Of a DNA stretch of 52,617 nt, positions 17,710 through 25,120 are shown in pieces (within the stretch, counting starts at the first letter, position 1; every line of letters begins with the position of its first letter). The notes below the pieces were generated by a model that was given only the letters and a program-made list of their open reading frames with translations, made no database searches and was not told the DNA's origin. The stretch is taken from positions 1 through 52,617 of the forward strand of contig CACZPU010000130.1 of assembly GCA_902783165.1 (NCBI GenBank), given 5' to 3'. A program made the translations under genes and the position numbers. The stretch is from an uncultured Prevotellaceae bacterium. Lineage in GTDB: Bacteria; Bacteroidota; Bacteroidia; Bacteroidales; Bacteroidaceae.

Positions 17710-20700
17710 TTATCTCTTACGGCGTTGCCATAGCGTAAGGGCCACCAATATTAATATGACTACGGCACCGACTAGCATGCCATTGACGACAAGCGGCTTT
17801 TGGTCAGGCGATTGCCGGCTGTTTTGTTCTTTGAGCACCATATTCTTCTGTCCTTTGCTGCTCAGTTTCACATTGTCCATGATGCTTTGGTATTCGGAAC
17901 GCAAATTGGTCGACAGCTGTTTAGATATGTATTCCTGCAACTTGTCGTTGTTACAAACAAAGTCGGTGCAGGCAGCCCCGCTCTCCTTTGTTATCTCGGC
18001 ATGCAATTTTGCAACACTCTTCAGCTGTTCTGCTTGCGGTTTCCAATAGCCTTTGCGGGCACTCTCCAGCATCACCGATGTCATGGCTTGGTAGGCGGCA
18101 GGGTTCACCCGTTGGAAATAGTCGCGAACGCCCAGTTGCTGTTCGTCGGCTATATAGAGCCGATAAAGGTCGTTGTAAAGTTCTTTGTCGAGGGCCTCAG
18201 GACGTGTTGCGTTCCATCCGAAGATGTTTCGGAACATCTCGCCAAACATTTGGGCGGTTCCCTCATCGCCTTTCATGCGCTCCTTGATGTAAGTAGGATT
18301 GAGCAGCGACGTGCGCACTTCTACCGAAATAGCTTCCTTTGTGTCTTGCAGTCGCCAGTTGGAGCGATTGCGGTAGTCGGCCATATAAGCATCAGGTTCC
18401 TTGCCTGTTAAAGTCTTGACGGTAAGCGAGAGTCCTCCTGTGAATTCGTATACATGGTCGAGCGAGATGGGTCCCCATGTGTTGCTCTGTCGTGGTTGTA
18501 CCACCACATCGGTCTGTTGCAAAGCCGAGGCAAACAAGTTTGGTTCGAAATTGCCCCAGTTCTGTTCGTCGCCATAGGCAGCACCCATGTTGTTCAGGTA
18601 ACCGTCGGCCAGTTCTGACGTTTTGTCCCATGTGCCACTTCGTTCTATATAGTCCATCATACCAGTACTGTAGCCGTTGTTGACAGGACCGAACACGCGC
18701 ATGGTGGAAAGTTCTCGTGCGCGTTTCGGTGAGATGCCTTTTTCCATGAGTTCTTTCTCTTGTAACAATGTGCCTTCATATACAAAATTGCTGTCTTCCT
18801 TTTCTGCCGAAGCCAGTTTCACGGCATCGGTGATTAGCTTCAGTCGAGAATCGGCGATGTCACGCAGTTGGCCGCTTGTTTGCACCACCACATTGATGCG
18901 TGGTCGGCCGAGTTGCTTCCTGGGCACTAAGCGGAAGTCGTTAATTCGTCCCTCGGCATCGCGTATAGGTTCCACGCCGAGCATCCAAAGAGCTTGGGCG
19001 ATGGTGGCTCCCTGTGTGCTGATGAATTCTCCAGCCCAAAAAGAGTAGCTCACTTTGCGTGGCCATTCTCCATTGTGCTGGCTTCTATACCGTCTTAGCA
19101 TATTCTCTGCCAATTGTTTGCCCTCTTCCCATGCTTGTGGGCTGGGTGTGGATTCTGGATTGACGCTGTACATATTTCTTCCTGTGGGCAGGACATTGGG
19201 ATTCAGTACAGGGTCACCGCCAGGTGCGGGAGTCACAGTCCCCCCATTCAGCGCGCGTACCATATTGTCGAATTCAGCTTTCGTAGATTCTACCAATAGC
19301 TTGCGGTAGGGATTCGTGGTGATTGACGAAGCAATCTTTTGTCTTGCCTGTGGCAGATAGTGGTGGGCTATAAATGAATAGTCTTGCAATTGGTTGGAGT
19401 TGATACGACCGGCGTTGCGGTCGTTGCGCGCCATCTCGTATGCTAGCGGGCTGGCGCAGATGGCAAGTGTGGTGCTGAGCAGGTCGCGTTCTGCATATGG
19501 TTGCCCCATGACGTAGTATGCACCCTGCATTTTCTCATTGGACAGTTCTTCCAAGTGTGCATCCAGTCTTTCCAGTTCATCGATGGAGTATGGCTTTCCC
19601 AGATTGCTGTCGAGGTTCAGCTCACGGTGCAGCCCCTCCTTTGTGACCGTTTTCTTAATGGCAAGCACCAAGGCCTTGTCTTTTGCTCCACTCTCCACCG
19701 CTTTGTGAATGTCTGCCAGCAATGCCGCGTATTTTTGGCGCATGCCATTCTCGGCATAAGGTGGGGTGAGGTAGGTGAGCAGGGTGGCATGGCTCCGTCT
19801 TTTGGCAATGATGCTTTCGCCAACATTTCCGGTCGTGTAATAGTAGAAGTGTGGCATGCTGCCTATCAAGGCGGCACTCCAGTCGTCTTGCCTCATTCCC
19901 GCATCGCGTCCAGGTGTGAACTCCAAATTGCCGTGTGTGCCAAAGTGGATGATGGCATCGGCCTTGAATCCTTTCTGAACGTATAAGTATGGTGCCAAAT
20001 AGCTGTGAGGCGGAGCCACTTCCATGCCATGCACCAGCTTGAAATTGTCATCGCCCAGTGCCGGACGTGGCTGTGGAAATAGCAGTATGTTGCCATATTG
20101 CACACATGCCACGGCCAAAGAGTCCCCTTTTGCGAGCAAATTGCCAGGAGCCTCGCCATAACGTTCCACCACCTCAGCGTATTTCTTCGGTGTAATCACC
20201 TTACTTGCCCACGTTTCGTATTGTTGTTTGGTGAGCCAGACTGGATGTCCTTTCTGCATGTATTGCTCTTGTGCGCCTTTGGCGTATGAGCCTAATATCA
20301 ATCCCTCGGTCTTGATGTCGCGGGCGAAGGCTTCAAGGGTGGCAGGCAGACCATCTAAATTATAGCCTTCCGAACGGAGTCGTTTCAAAAAATTGTACAT
20401 CGAGGGAATCACCTCCATGCCGCTTGCGAGCAGTGCATCCTTGCCTGGGCGCTTGAAGTAGCCAATGGCTATACGTTTTTGGCTGTTTCTCTTGGTGCGC
20501 AGAGAAAGGTAGTTTTCCACTGTATTGACGAATGTCTTGCATCGTTCAATCTCTGCAGTATGCTTGTAATAGCCCTTTTTGTCTTTGTTTTGTGTGCCGA
20601 TGCAGAAAGAAGCGATGCCTCCGTCGATTTCAGGAATCACGATGCGCGAATTCTTCGAACCGCTTGCCATGGGCACTTTGGCGTCCATCCATTCGTCGTG

Positions 20701-21558
20701 GGTGGCAGAAAGGGGATAAGGCGTAAACATTATGATGTTTTTCTCTTGCATCCAAGAGATGAGCGTGTCGTTGCCAATCCTTCCCATGGGCAGGTAAATC
20801 ACGGCGTCGGGCATCAGTTGTTTTAGCATTTTTGCCCGTTTGTTGCCTGTGCATACCATAGGATAGACATTGAGCCCTCGTTCTGTAAGCATCGAGATGA
20901 GCGTGTCCACGTGTTCGCGGTTGCCCTCCATTGGGAATTGGATGCCCGAGATGAACGCAACGGTTGGGGCGTTTTCGTGGTAGAGTTTTCGCTGTTTCAG
21001 ATAGTTGGTGAGTTCCGATGGATTCTTGAAATATCGACCATACTCCCTATGGTAGTACATGTTCTTCAGAATGTCCATTGGAGGTTCGTAATTCTGGTCG
21101 CCCCATCGGTGTGGCGTGGCGATGTGTCGCAAATAGCGTAACCCGTTGCGAAAGTTCTGGCGGTTCTCGTTATCGAAATATCGCTGCAGTGTGTCTGTCT
21201 GTTCCTTGCTTAAGTTCTTGTTTATCACGATGTTGCTGCTCTTCAGTGTTTTGGTGAACACGGGCGTTCCCTTCTTGCTGATTCGTTCAATTTCGTTCAT
21301 TTGCTCATCGTTCAGATAGAGTCGTCGGGCATATAGGATAACAGCATCGTAACCGTTGAGCCTACCCATCTTGTCGGCTTCCACACATTCCACCTGTATG
21401 TGTCGGCTGTCGTTGTTGAGAATGAAATCGGCTTCCTGTGCTTTCAAAGTATTCACAACCAATATGCGTGTGGGTGACATCCAGCGGCGGTAACCGCCAT
21501 AAGCCAAAATGGCCATGATGAGGATGCCGCTGGAGATCCAGATTATAGTTTTCTTCAT
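17710..21558 (-). CDS. cobN: Membrane-anchored CobN/BchH-type chelatase (HmuS-like)
   Basis: 1,282 aa, large subunit of the class I chelatase family (CobN, BchH, HmuS). Family signatures: HFGTHGNLEFTPGRDAGMRQ with His at about 538 and 542, APGGDPVLNPNVLPTGRNMY (about 780-800) and WAGEFISTQGATIAQALWM (about 865-883). Unlike cytoplasmic CobN it has a membrane helix at each end: residues 5-22 after a KK N-terminus, and 1254-1276 followed by RRKR. By the positive-inside rule both tails are cytoplasmic and the body is periplasmic. No CobS/CobT or BchI/D ATPase is nearby; the operon instead continues with a membrane protein, an ExbB-like protein and DUF2149. In hmu systems this protein acts on heme. 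ATG 21558 is preferred to the adjacent GTG. Confidence 0.9.
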   Translation of the reverse strand: MKKTIIWISSGILIMAILAYGGYRRWMSPTRILVVNTLKAQEADFILNNDSRHIQVECVEADKMGRLNGYDAVILYARRLYLNDEQMNEIERISKKGTPVFTKTLKSSNIVINKNLSKEQTDTLQRYFDNENRQNFRNGLRYLRHIATPHRWGDQNYEPPMDILKNMYYHREYGRYFKNPSELTNYLKQRKLYHENAPTVAFISGIQFPMEGNREHVDTLISMLTERGLNVYPMVCTGNKRAKMLKQLMPDAVIYLPMGRIGNDTLISWMQEKNIIMFTPYPLSATHDEWMDAKVPMASGSKNSRIVIPEIDGGIASFCIGTQNKDKKGYYKHTAEIERCKTFVNTVENYLSLRTKRNSQKRIAIGYFKRPGKDALLASGMEVIPSMYNFLKRLRSEGYNLDGLPATLEAFARDIKTEGLILGSYAKGAQEQYMQKGHPVWLTKQQYETWASKVITPKKYAEVVERYGEAPGNLLAKGDSLAVACVQYGNILLFPQPRPALGDDNFKLVHGMEVAPPHSYLAPYLYVQKGFKADAIIHFGTHGNLEFTPGRDAGMRQDDWSAALIGSMPHFYYYTTGNVGESIIAKRRSHATLLTYLTPPYAENGMRQKYAALLADIHKAVESGAKDKALVLAIKKTVTKEGLHRELNLDSNLGKPYSIDELERLDAHLEELSNEKMQGAYYVMGQPYAERDLLSTTLAICASPLAYEMARNDRNAGRINSNQLQDYSFIAHHYLPQARQKIASSITTNPYRKLLVESTKAEFDNMVRALNGGTVTPAPGGDPVLNPNVLPTGRNMYSVNPESTPSPQAWEEGKQLAENMLRRYRSQHNGEWPRKVSYSFWAGEFISTQGATIAQALWMLGVEPIRDAEGRINDFRLVPRKQLGRPRINVVVQTSGQLRDIADSRLKLITDAVKLASAEKEDSNFVYEGTLLQEKELMEKGISPKRARELSTMRVFGPVNNGYSTGMMDYIERSGTWDKTSELADGYLNNMGAAYGDEQNWGNFEPNLFASALQQTDVVVQPRQSNTWGPISLDHVYEFTGGLSLTVKTLTGKEPDAYMADYRNRSNWRLQDTKEAISVEVRTSLLNPTYIKERMKGDEGTAQMFGEMFRNIFGWNATRPEALDKELYNDLYRLYIADEQQLGVRDYFQRVNPAAYQAMTSVMLESARKGYWKPQAEQLKSVAKLHAEITKESGAACTDFVCNNDKLQEYISKQLSTNLRSEYQSIMDNVKLSSKGQKNMVLKEQNSRQSPDQKPLVVNGMLVGAVVILILVALTLWQRRKR

Positions 21559-21562
21559 CACT

Positions 21563-21584
21563 TTTGCAATTTATTGCAAAGGTA
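21563..21584 (-). promoter_or_regulatory. -7 box of the cobN operon overlapped by a TTTGCAA palindrome
   Basis: The perfect -7 box TACCTTTG (minus strand, 21577-21584) overlaps a 7-4-7 inverted repeat, TTTGCAA (21563-21569) and TTGCAAA (21574-21580). The repeat covers the expected transcription start and the leader of only 10-15 nt, so a bound regulator or a small hairpin here would block expression. The -33 element is weak (TTCG at the right place). Confidence 0.55.
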
Positions 21585-21909
21585 CTGCTTTTTGTTGACA
21601 TGGCGAAACATTTCACTTTTAAATTGGCAAAATAGGATTGTTCAGGTATGTTCCATTTGTTCAATAGGTTTTGGCGTGATGTTTTGAGGTTCTGAGAAAG
21701 CTGGTGTTGTAGGAATCCAAATGCCAATTTTGCGCAGATTCAAAAGCGTCTAAACAACGTAGTCTTTTAAAACAAATCAGAAGTTTACAGCTATTTGAAT
21801 GTTGATGATGATGAAGCCTTCTTCTGCCATGGTTCATCTCTTCTGTCCAGTAATCATTAATCTTTGTTAATTTTTATGTTTTTATCATTCTTGTCTGAAA
21901 TATTTTTGA
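21585..21909. other. Intergenic region upstream of the divergent cobN and SPFH operons
   Basis: About 325 bp with no frame longer than a few dozen codons, no strong hairpin and no RNA gene that I can recognise. In Porphyromonas hmu systems the hmuY and hmuR genes occupy this place; here neither is present. Confidence 0.5.
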
Positions 21910-21917
21910 TATATTTG
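21910..21917 (+). promoter_or_regulatory. -7 promoter box of the SPFH operon
   Basis: Perfect TATATTTG 46 bp upstream of ATG 21963. The -33 element is not clear. The surrounding sequence has short GATATC/GATATA repeats. Confidence 0.5.
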
Positions 21918-21962
21918 CAATATCAATTTGATATCATTATTTCTAATTTAATATTAATAGGT

Positions 21963-22928
21963 ATGGAAACAAAAGAATTTGCTTTTAAAGGATTGGTTTT
22001 GAATGGATTTCTTATGTTGTTTGTCAACTTGGCCGTTTTGGTGTTGTCAGTTATAGGCATTGTGAATAGTATAATCCAGCTTGATGACAGCGATGGTGCC
22101 CAAGGCGGTTGGTTGCTTGGCTTTTGCATACTGATGGTGTTTGTCAATATCATCATGTGGTGCGGTCATATGCAGTTGGAGCCCAATGAGGCGCGCGTTA
22201 CCACTTGGTTTGGTAAGTACAGTGGCACTTTCTCTCAGACGGGCTTTTTCTGGATTAATCCATTCTACAGCACCAAGAAAGTTAGTTTGCGCGCACGCAA
22301 TTTGGATGCGCAACCTATCAAGGTGAACGACAAAACAGGCAATCCGGTTATGATAGGTTTGGTGATGGTGTGGAAATTGAAAGACACCTACAAGGCTTTG
22401 TTCGAGGTTGATTCGCAAACCATGGCAGCTGCCCCCAACACTGTTGGCAGCGACACCAAGGGATTGATGAAGGCTTTAGAGCAATTTGTACGTGTACAAA
22501 GCGATGCAGCTTTACGGCAGGTGGCTGGGCAGTATGCCTATGATGATGAGGACAGCAAGCATAATGAGCCAACACTTCGCTCAAGTGCCGACGAAATAAA
22601 TCAGCAATTGGAGGAGAAACTTGATGAGCGCTTGGCATTGGCTGGCATTGAGGTGGTGGAGGCCCGCATCAATTATCTGGCATATGCTCCCGAGATAGCC
22701 GCTGTGATGTTGCGCCGCCAACAGGCCTCTGCCATCATCACTGCGCGTGAGAAGATTGTTGAAGGAGCCGTCTCGATGGTGAAGATGGCGCTCGACAAGC
22801 TTTCTTCCGATAACGTTGTTGAACTAGATGATGACAAGAAGGCCGCCATGGTGAGCAATCTGCTTGTAGTGCTTTGTGGCGACGAGTCGGCTCAGCCAGT
22901 GGTAAACACAGGAACTTTGAACCATTAA
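21963..22928 (+). CDS. SPFH (band 7) domain membrane protein
   Basis: 321 aa. Two N-terminal membrane helices (about 13-35 and 48-70), then an SPFH domain starting MQLEPNEARVTTWFGKYSGTF and continuing INPFYSTKKVSLRARNLDAQPIK in two separate conserved blocks, and a helical tail with GIEVVEARINYLAYAPEIAAVM and an Ala/Glu-rich segment typical of prohibitin/stomatin oligomerisation. The start METKEFAFKG was chosen because the -7 box lies upstream at 21910 and earlier in-frame codons would precede the transcript. It heads a four-gene operon with a ribbon-helix-helix protein and two membrane proteins. Such scaffolds organise membrane microdomains or proteases; no specific partner is evident. Confidence 0.85.
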   Translation: METKEFAFKGLVLNGFLMLFVNLAVLVLSVIGIVNSIIQLDDSDGAQGGWLLGFCILMVFVNIIMWCGHMQLEPNEARVTTWFGKYSGTFSQTGFFWINPFYSTKKVSLRARNLDAQPIKVNDKTGNPVMIGLVMVWKLKDTYKALFEVDSQTMAAAPNTVGSDTKGLMKALEQFVRVQSDAALRQVAGQYAYDDEDSKHNEPTLRSSADEINQQLEEKLDERLALAGIEVVEARINYLAYAPEIAAVMLRRQQASAIITAREKIVEGAVSMVKMALDKLSSDNVVELDDDKKAAMVSNLLVVLCGDESAQPVVNTGTLNH

Positions 22929-22982
22929 TCATTGGAAACTAATAGGTTGTTGTGATTATTAACAATCAAACCGTCAATCAAT

Positions 22983-23174
22983 ATGGCAGAAAAGAGTACA
23001 AAGAGCTTTATCTTGCGTGTTGACTCAGAAACAATGAACGCAATTGAGGCATGGGCTGCTGACGAGTTCCGTAGCACCAACGGACAGTTGCAATGGATCA
23101 TCACCGAGGCTTTGCGCAAGGCCAAGCGTCTGCCGAAGAAGAAAGAGAATAAAATCCAAAATGGAGAATCATGA
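22983..23174 (+). CDS. Arc-type ribbon-helix-helix protein
   Basis: 63 aa. The beta strand KSFILRVDSETMNAIEAWA followed by two helices (EFRSTNGQLQWIITEALRKA) is the Arc/MetJ-like RHH fold, which binds DNA as a dimer through the strand pair. A Lys-rich tail (RLPKKKENK) follows. It lies 54 bp after the SPFH gene, and its TGA overlaps the ATG of the next small gene as ATGA. No toxin gene of the usual type II families follows, so a toxin-antitoxin role is not supported; autoregulation of this operon is more likely. Confidence 0.85.
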   Translation: MAEKSTKSFILRVDSETMNAIEAWAADEFRSTNGQLQWIITEALRKAKRLPKKKENKIQNGES

Positions 23175-23353
23175 ATAGAAAGAAAGCACTTTTGCTGATA
23201 AGCGCACTTGAGGCGCTTTTGTTGGCAATAGCTGTCGTTCTGTACACGGCGGGGAGCATTAATCTGTCTGCGTTCATTGCCATAGTAGTTGTCGTGGGCG
23301 TCATCGCATCAGCACTTATAGTCGTTGCATTTCGCAAATTGCCACCTATGTAA
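23171..23353 (+). CDS. 60-aa small membrane protein
   Basis: MNRKKA start followed by two hydrophobic helices (about 7-27 and 31-53) and a short FRKLPPM tail. The start overlaps the stop of the RHH gene by 4 bp (ATGA), which supports real translation. I do not recognise a family. It is part of the SPFH operon and probably sits in the inner membrane. Confidence 0.65.
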   Translation: MNRKKALLLISALEALLLAIAVVLYTAGSINLSAFIAIVVVVGVIASALIVVAFRKLPPM

Positions 23354-23357
23354 AGAT

Positions 23358-23771
23358 ATGGAACAGAAATTTAACCTGAAAGATGTCAAGGTACTGCGTA
23401 CCAAGGAAGGGACAATTTTCGAAGTCGTCACCATTGGTGTTCTAATAGCATCAATAGCTATGGGCACTGCTTGGCATCATTTTATGATACGCGACTTGTT
23501 TATAATGCCACTTCTCATATTAGTGCCACTTTTTGTAGCCTATAAGCCCAGCCATATTAATATTATGGGAATGAGATTGAAGAACATAAAACAAGTAAGT
23601 CTTGCGGTTCGTATGTCCCGCATCATTGCGTTGGTGCTGGCTCTGCTGTGTCTGTCAATAGCCGTCGTTGGACATGACCATTCCATGACGAAAACATTGT
23701 CTTTCGGCATCGTCATTGTTTTAGGGTTGGTAGGATTACTGTTTGTCTACTTAATCAAAAAGGCGGATTGA
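23358..23771 (+). CDS. Membrane protein of the SPFH operon
   Basis: 137 aa from ATG 23358, only 4 bp after the previous stop. A polar N-terminus (MEQKFNLKDVKVLRTKEGTI) is followed by four hydrophobic segments at about 22-42, 46-62, 86-104 and 108-133. No recognised family or catalytic motif. The start was chosen over an upstream in-frame ATG that lies inside the preceding gene. With the SPFH, RHH and 60-aa genes it forms a compact unit ending at 23771. Confidence 0.7.
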   Translation: MEQKFNLKDVKVLRTKEGTIFEVVTIGVLIASIAMGTAWHHFMIRDLFIMPLLILVPLFVAYKPSHINIMGMRLKNIKQVSLAVRMSRIIALVLALLCLSIAVVGHDHSMTKTLSFGIVIVLGLVGLLFVYLIKKAD

Positions 23772-23862
23772 TTCTGAAGGCAAGTGTCGTATTTACAGGA
23801 ACAAATCCGTACGAAGTATTTATAGTGTAAGGAATAAGTAACATCAATTATTTTAACTAAAT

Positions 23863-24720
23863 ATGGTAGAACTGAAGAACGAACAAATCTCCATTGTAGT
23901 AGCGGAGATGGGAGCCGAGCTCCAAAGTGTGAAAGACAGCAAGGGTAGAGAATATCTGTGGCAGGCCGACCCTGAGTTTTGGCCGCGCCATTCGCCAATT
24001 CTTTTCCCGATAGTATGCAGTGTGAACGATGACACTTATGTGGTGGACGGCAAGGAGTATCATCTGCCTCGCCATGGGTTTGCCCGTGACACGGAGTTTA
24101 CACTTGTAGCCAAGACCGATGATAAGTTGACATTTGCTTTGCACGAGTCGGAAGAAACGCTGAAGGTATACCCCTACCGTTTTAATCTTGCCATCACCTA
24201 TCGCTTAGAGGGCAACAAGGTACATGTCATTTGGCATGTGGAGAACACTGATATGCAGGAAATTCATTTCCAGATAGGTGGCCACCCGGCATTTAATATC
24301 CCTGGTGGAAAGATGGAAGGCAAAATCAAACTCGACAACGAGGAGCCCATGGATTCGCTTCGTAGCTACATCGACGGCTCGCACGACATGGTAGAAGTGC
24401 CGCTGGAGGGTGACAAGGGTGTGCTGGAGCTGACCAACCATTTCTTCCGCAACGACTCTGTGAAGATCCACAAATGCCAGACCCATCGCGCCATGCTGAT
24501 GGATACCAATGGCGAACCAGCCGTTACGGTTGACTATAAGGCACCTGTTTGTGCTTTTTGGAGTCCTTACGACAAACATGCACCGTTTGTATGTATTGAA
24601 CCGTGGTACGGCATTGGTGATCCACGTGGGTGGAAAGGTGAATTCCGCGACAAGCCATTGATGAACCATCTGTTGCCCGGTGCTTCGTTTATGTCGAAGT
24701 ATACCATAACGATTGGGTGA
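23863..24720 (+). CDS. Aldose 1-epimerase family protein (galactose mutarotase-like)
   Basis: 285 aa, cytoplasmic, no signal peptide. The beta-sandwich mutarotase family is indicated by the N-terminal GAELQSVKDSKGREYLWQAD, then WPRHSPILFPIVC, the His-containing LPRHGFARDTEFTLV (about 66-80), FQIGGHPAFNIP (about 139-150), and the C-terminal VCIEPWYGIGDP with the probable catalytic Glu. This branch resembles LacX-type epimerases more than classical GalM. It interconverts alpha and beta anomers of a hexose or sugar phosphate; the substrate is unknown. It stands 91 bp after the SPFH operon and may be cotranscribed. Confidence 0.9.
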   Translation: MVELKNEQISIVVAEMGAELQSVKDSKGREYLWQADPEFWPRHSPILFPIVCSVNDDTYVVDGKEYHLPRHGFARDTEFTLVAKTDDKLTFALHESEETLKVYPYRFNLAITYRLEGNKVHVIWHVENTDMQEIHFQIGGHPAFNIPGGKMEGKIKLDNEEPMDSLRSYIDGSHDMVEVPLEGDKGVLELTNHFFRNDSVKIHKCQTHRAMLMDTNGEPAVTVDYKAPVCAFWSPYDKHAPFVCIEPWYGIGDPRGWKGEFRDKPLMNHLLPGASFMSKYTITIG

Positions 24721-24978
24721 AAATCGGTTGTCTTGTCTTGGTTTGTTGAATGACTTTAAACAATATTGAAATGAATGCAGTTTTGGCTCTTGCTCAGTCT
24801 TGGCAGTAGACGAAATGCCAAATGAAGGGCAAAATGATTATTTGCAGTGACGGGAAGAACAATGACACCCTCACCATACCTGTCGTTGGCAATCACTTGT
24901 ATAGTGTTTGACAAGAATCAAATAATCATGTTGGCAAGAATCAAATAACTGATTTTCAGTTGTTATGACAGAAAAAAG
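24721..24978. other. Intergenic region with an interrupted direct repeat
   Basis: The 14-mer CAAGAATCAAATAA occurs at 24912-24925 and 24935-24948, a 23-bp period. A 29-codon plus-strand frame at 24822-24911 reads like a fragment of protein (MKGKMIICSDGKNND) but is too short to call. Nothing else is evident before the terminator of the TonB receptor. Confidence 0.5.
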
Positions 24979-25006
24979 GGGCAATGCACCAAGGTGCGTT
25001 GCCCTC
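24979..25006 (-). terminator. Terminator of the proximal TonB receptor gene
   Basis: 12-bp GC-rich stem (24980-24991 with 24994-25005, one G-T pair) followed on the minus strand by a run of six T residues. It lies 115 bp downstream of the receptor stop at 25121. Confidence 0.85.
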
Positions 25007-25120
25007 TTTGTTACCTCAATTATTCATTATCATTTTTTTAAACAACAGTTTTTAAAAGCAATCTTCCCGCTCATGTTGTTGGCCTGTTGACAGATTGGGA
25101 TTATAATGGTGAAGAAAGAA

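Noticed and set aside
17710..21558. Cobaltochelatase of aerobic B12 synthesis or magnesium chelatase
   Set aside because: Membrane anchors at both ends, no CobS/CobT/BchI/BchD partner and no other B12 or chlorophyll synthesis gene nearby; the operon order matches hmuSTUV.
22983..23353. Type II toxin-antitoxin pair (RHH protein plus following small gene)
   Set aside because: The downstream 60-aa product is a two-helix membrane protein unlike ParE, MazF or RelE toxins, and both sit in an operon with an SPFH protein.
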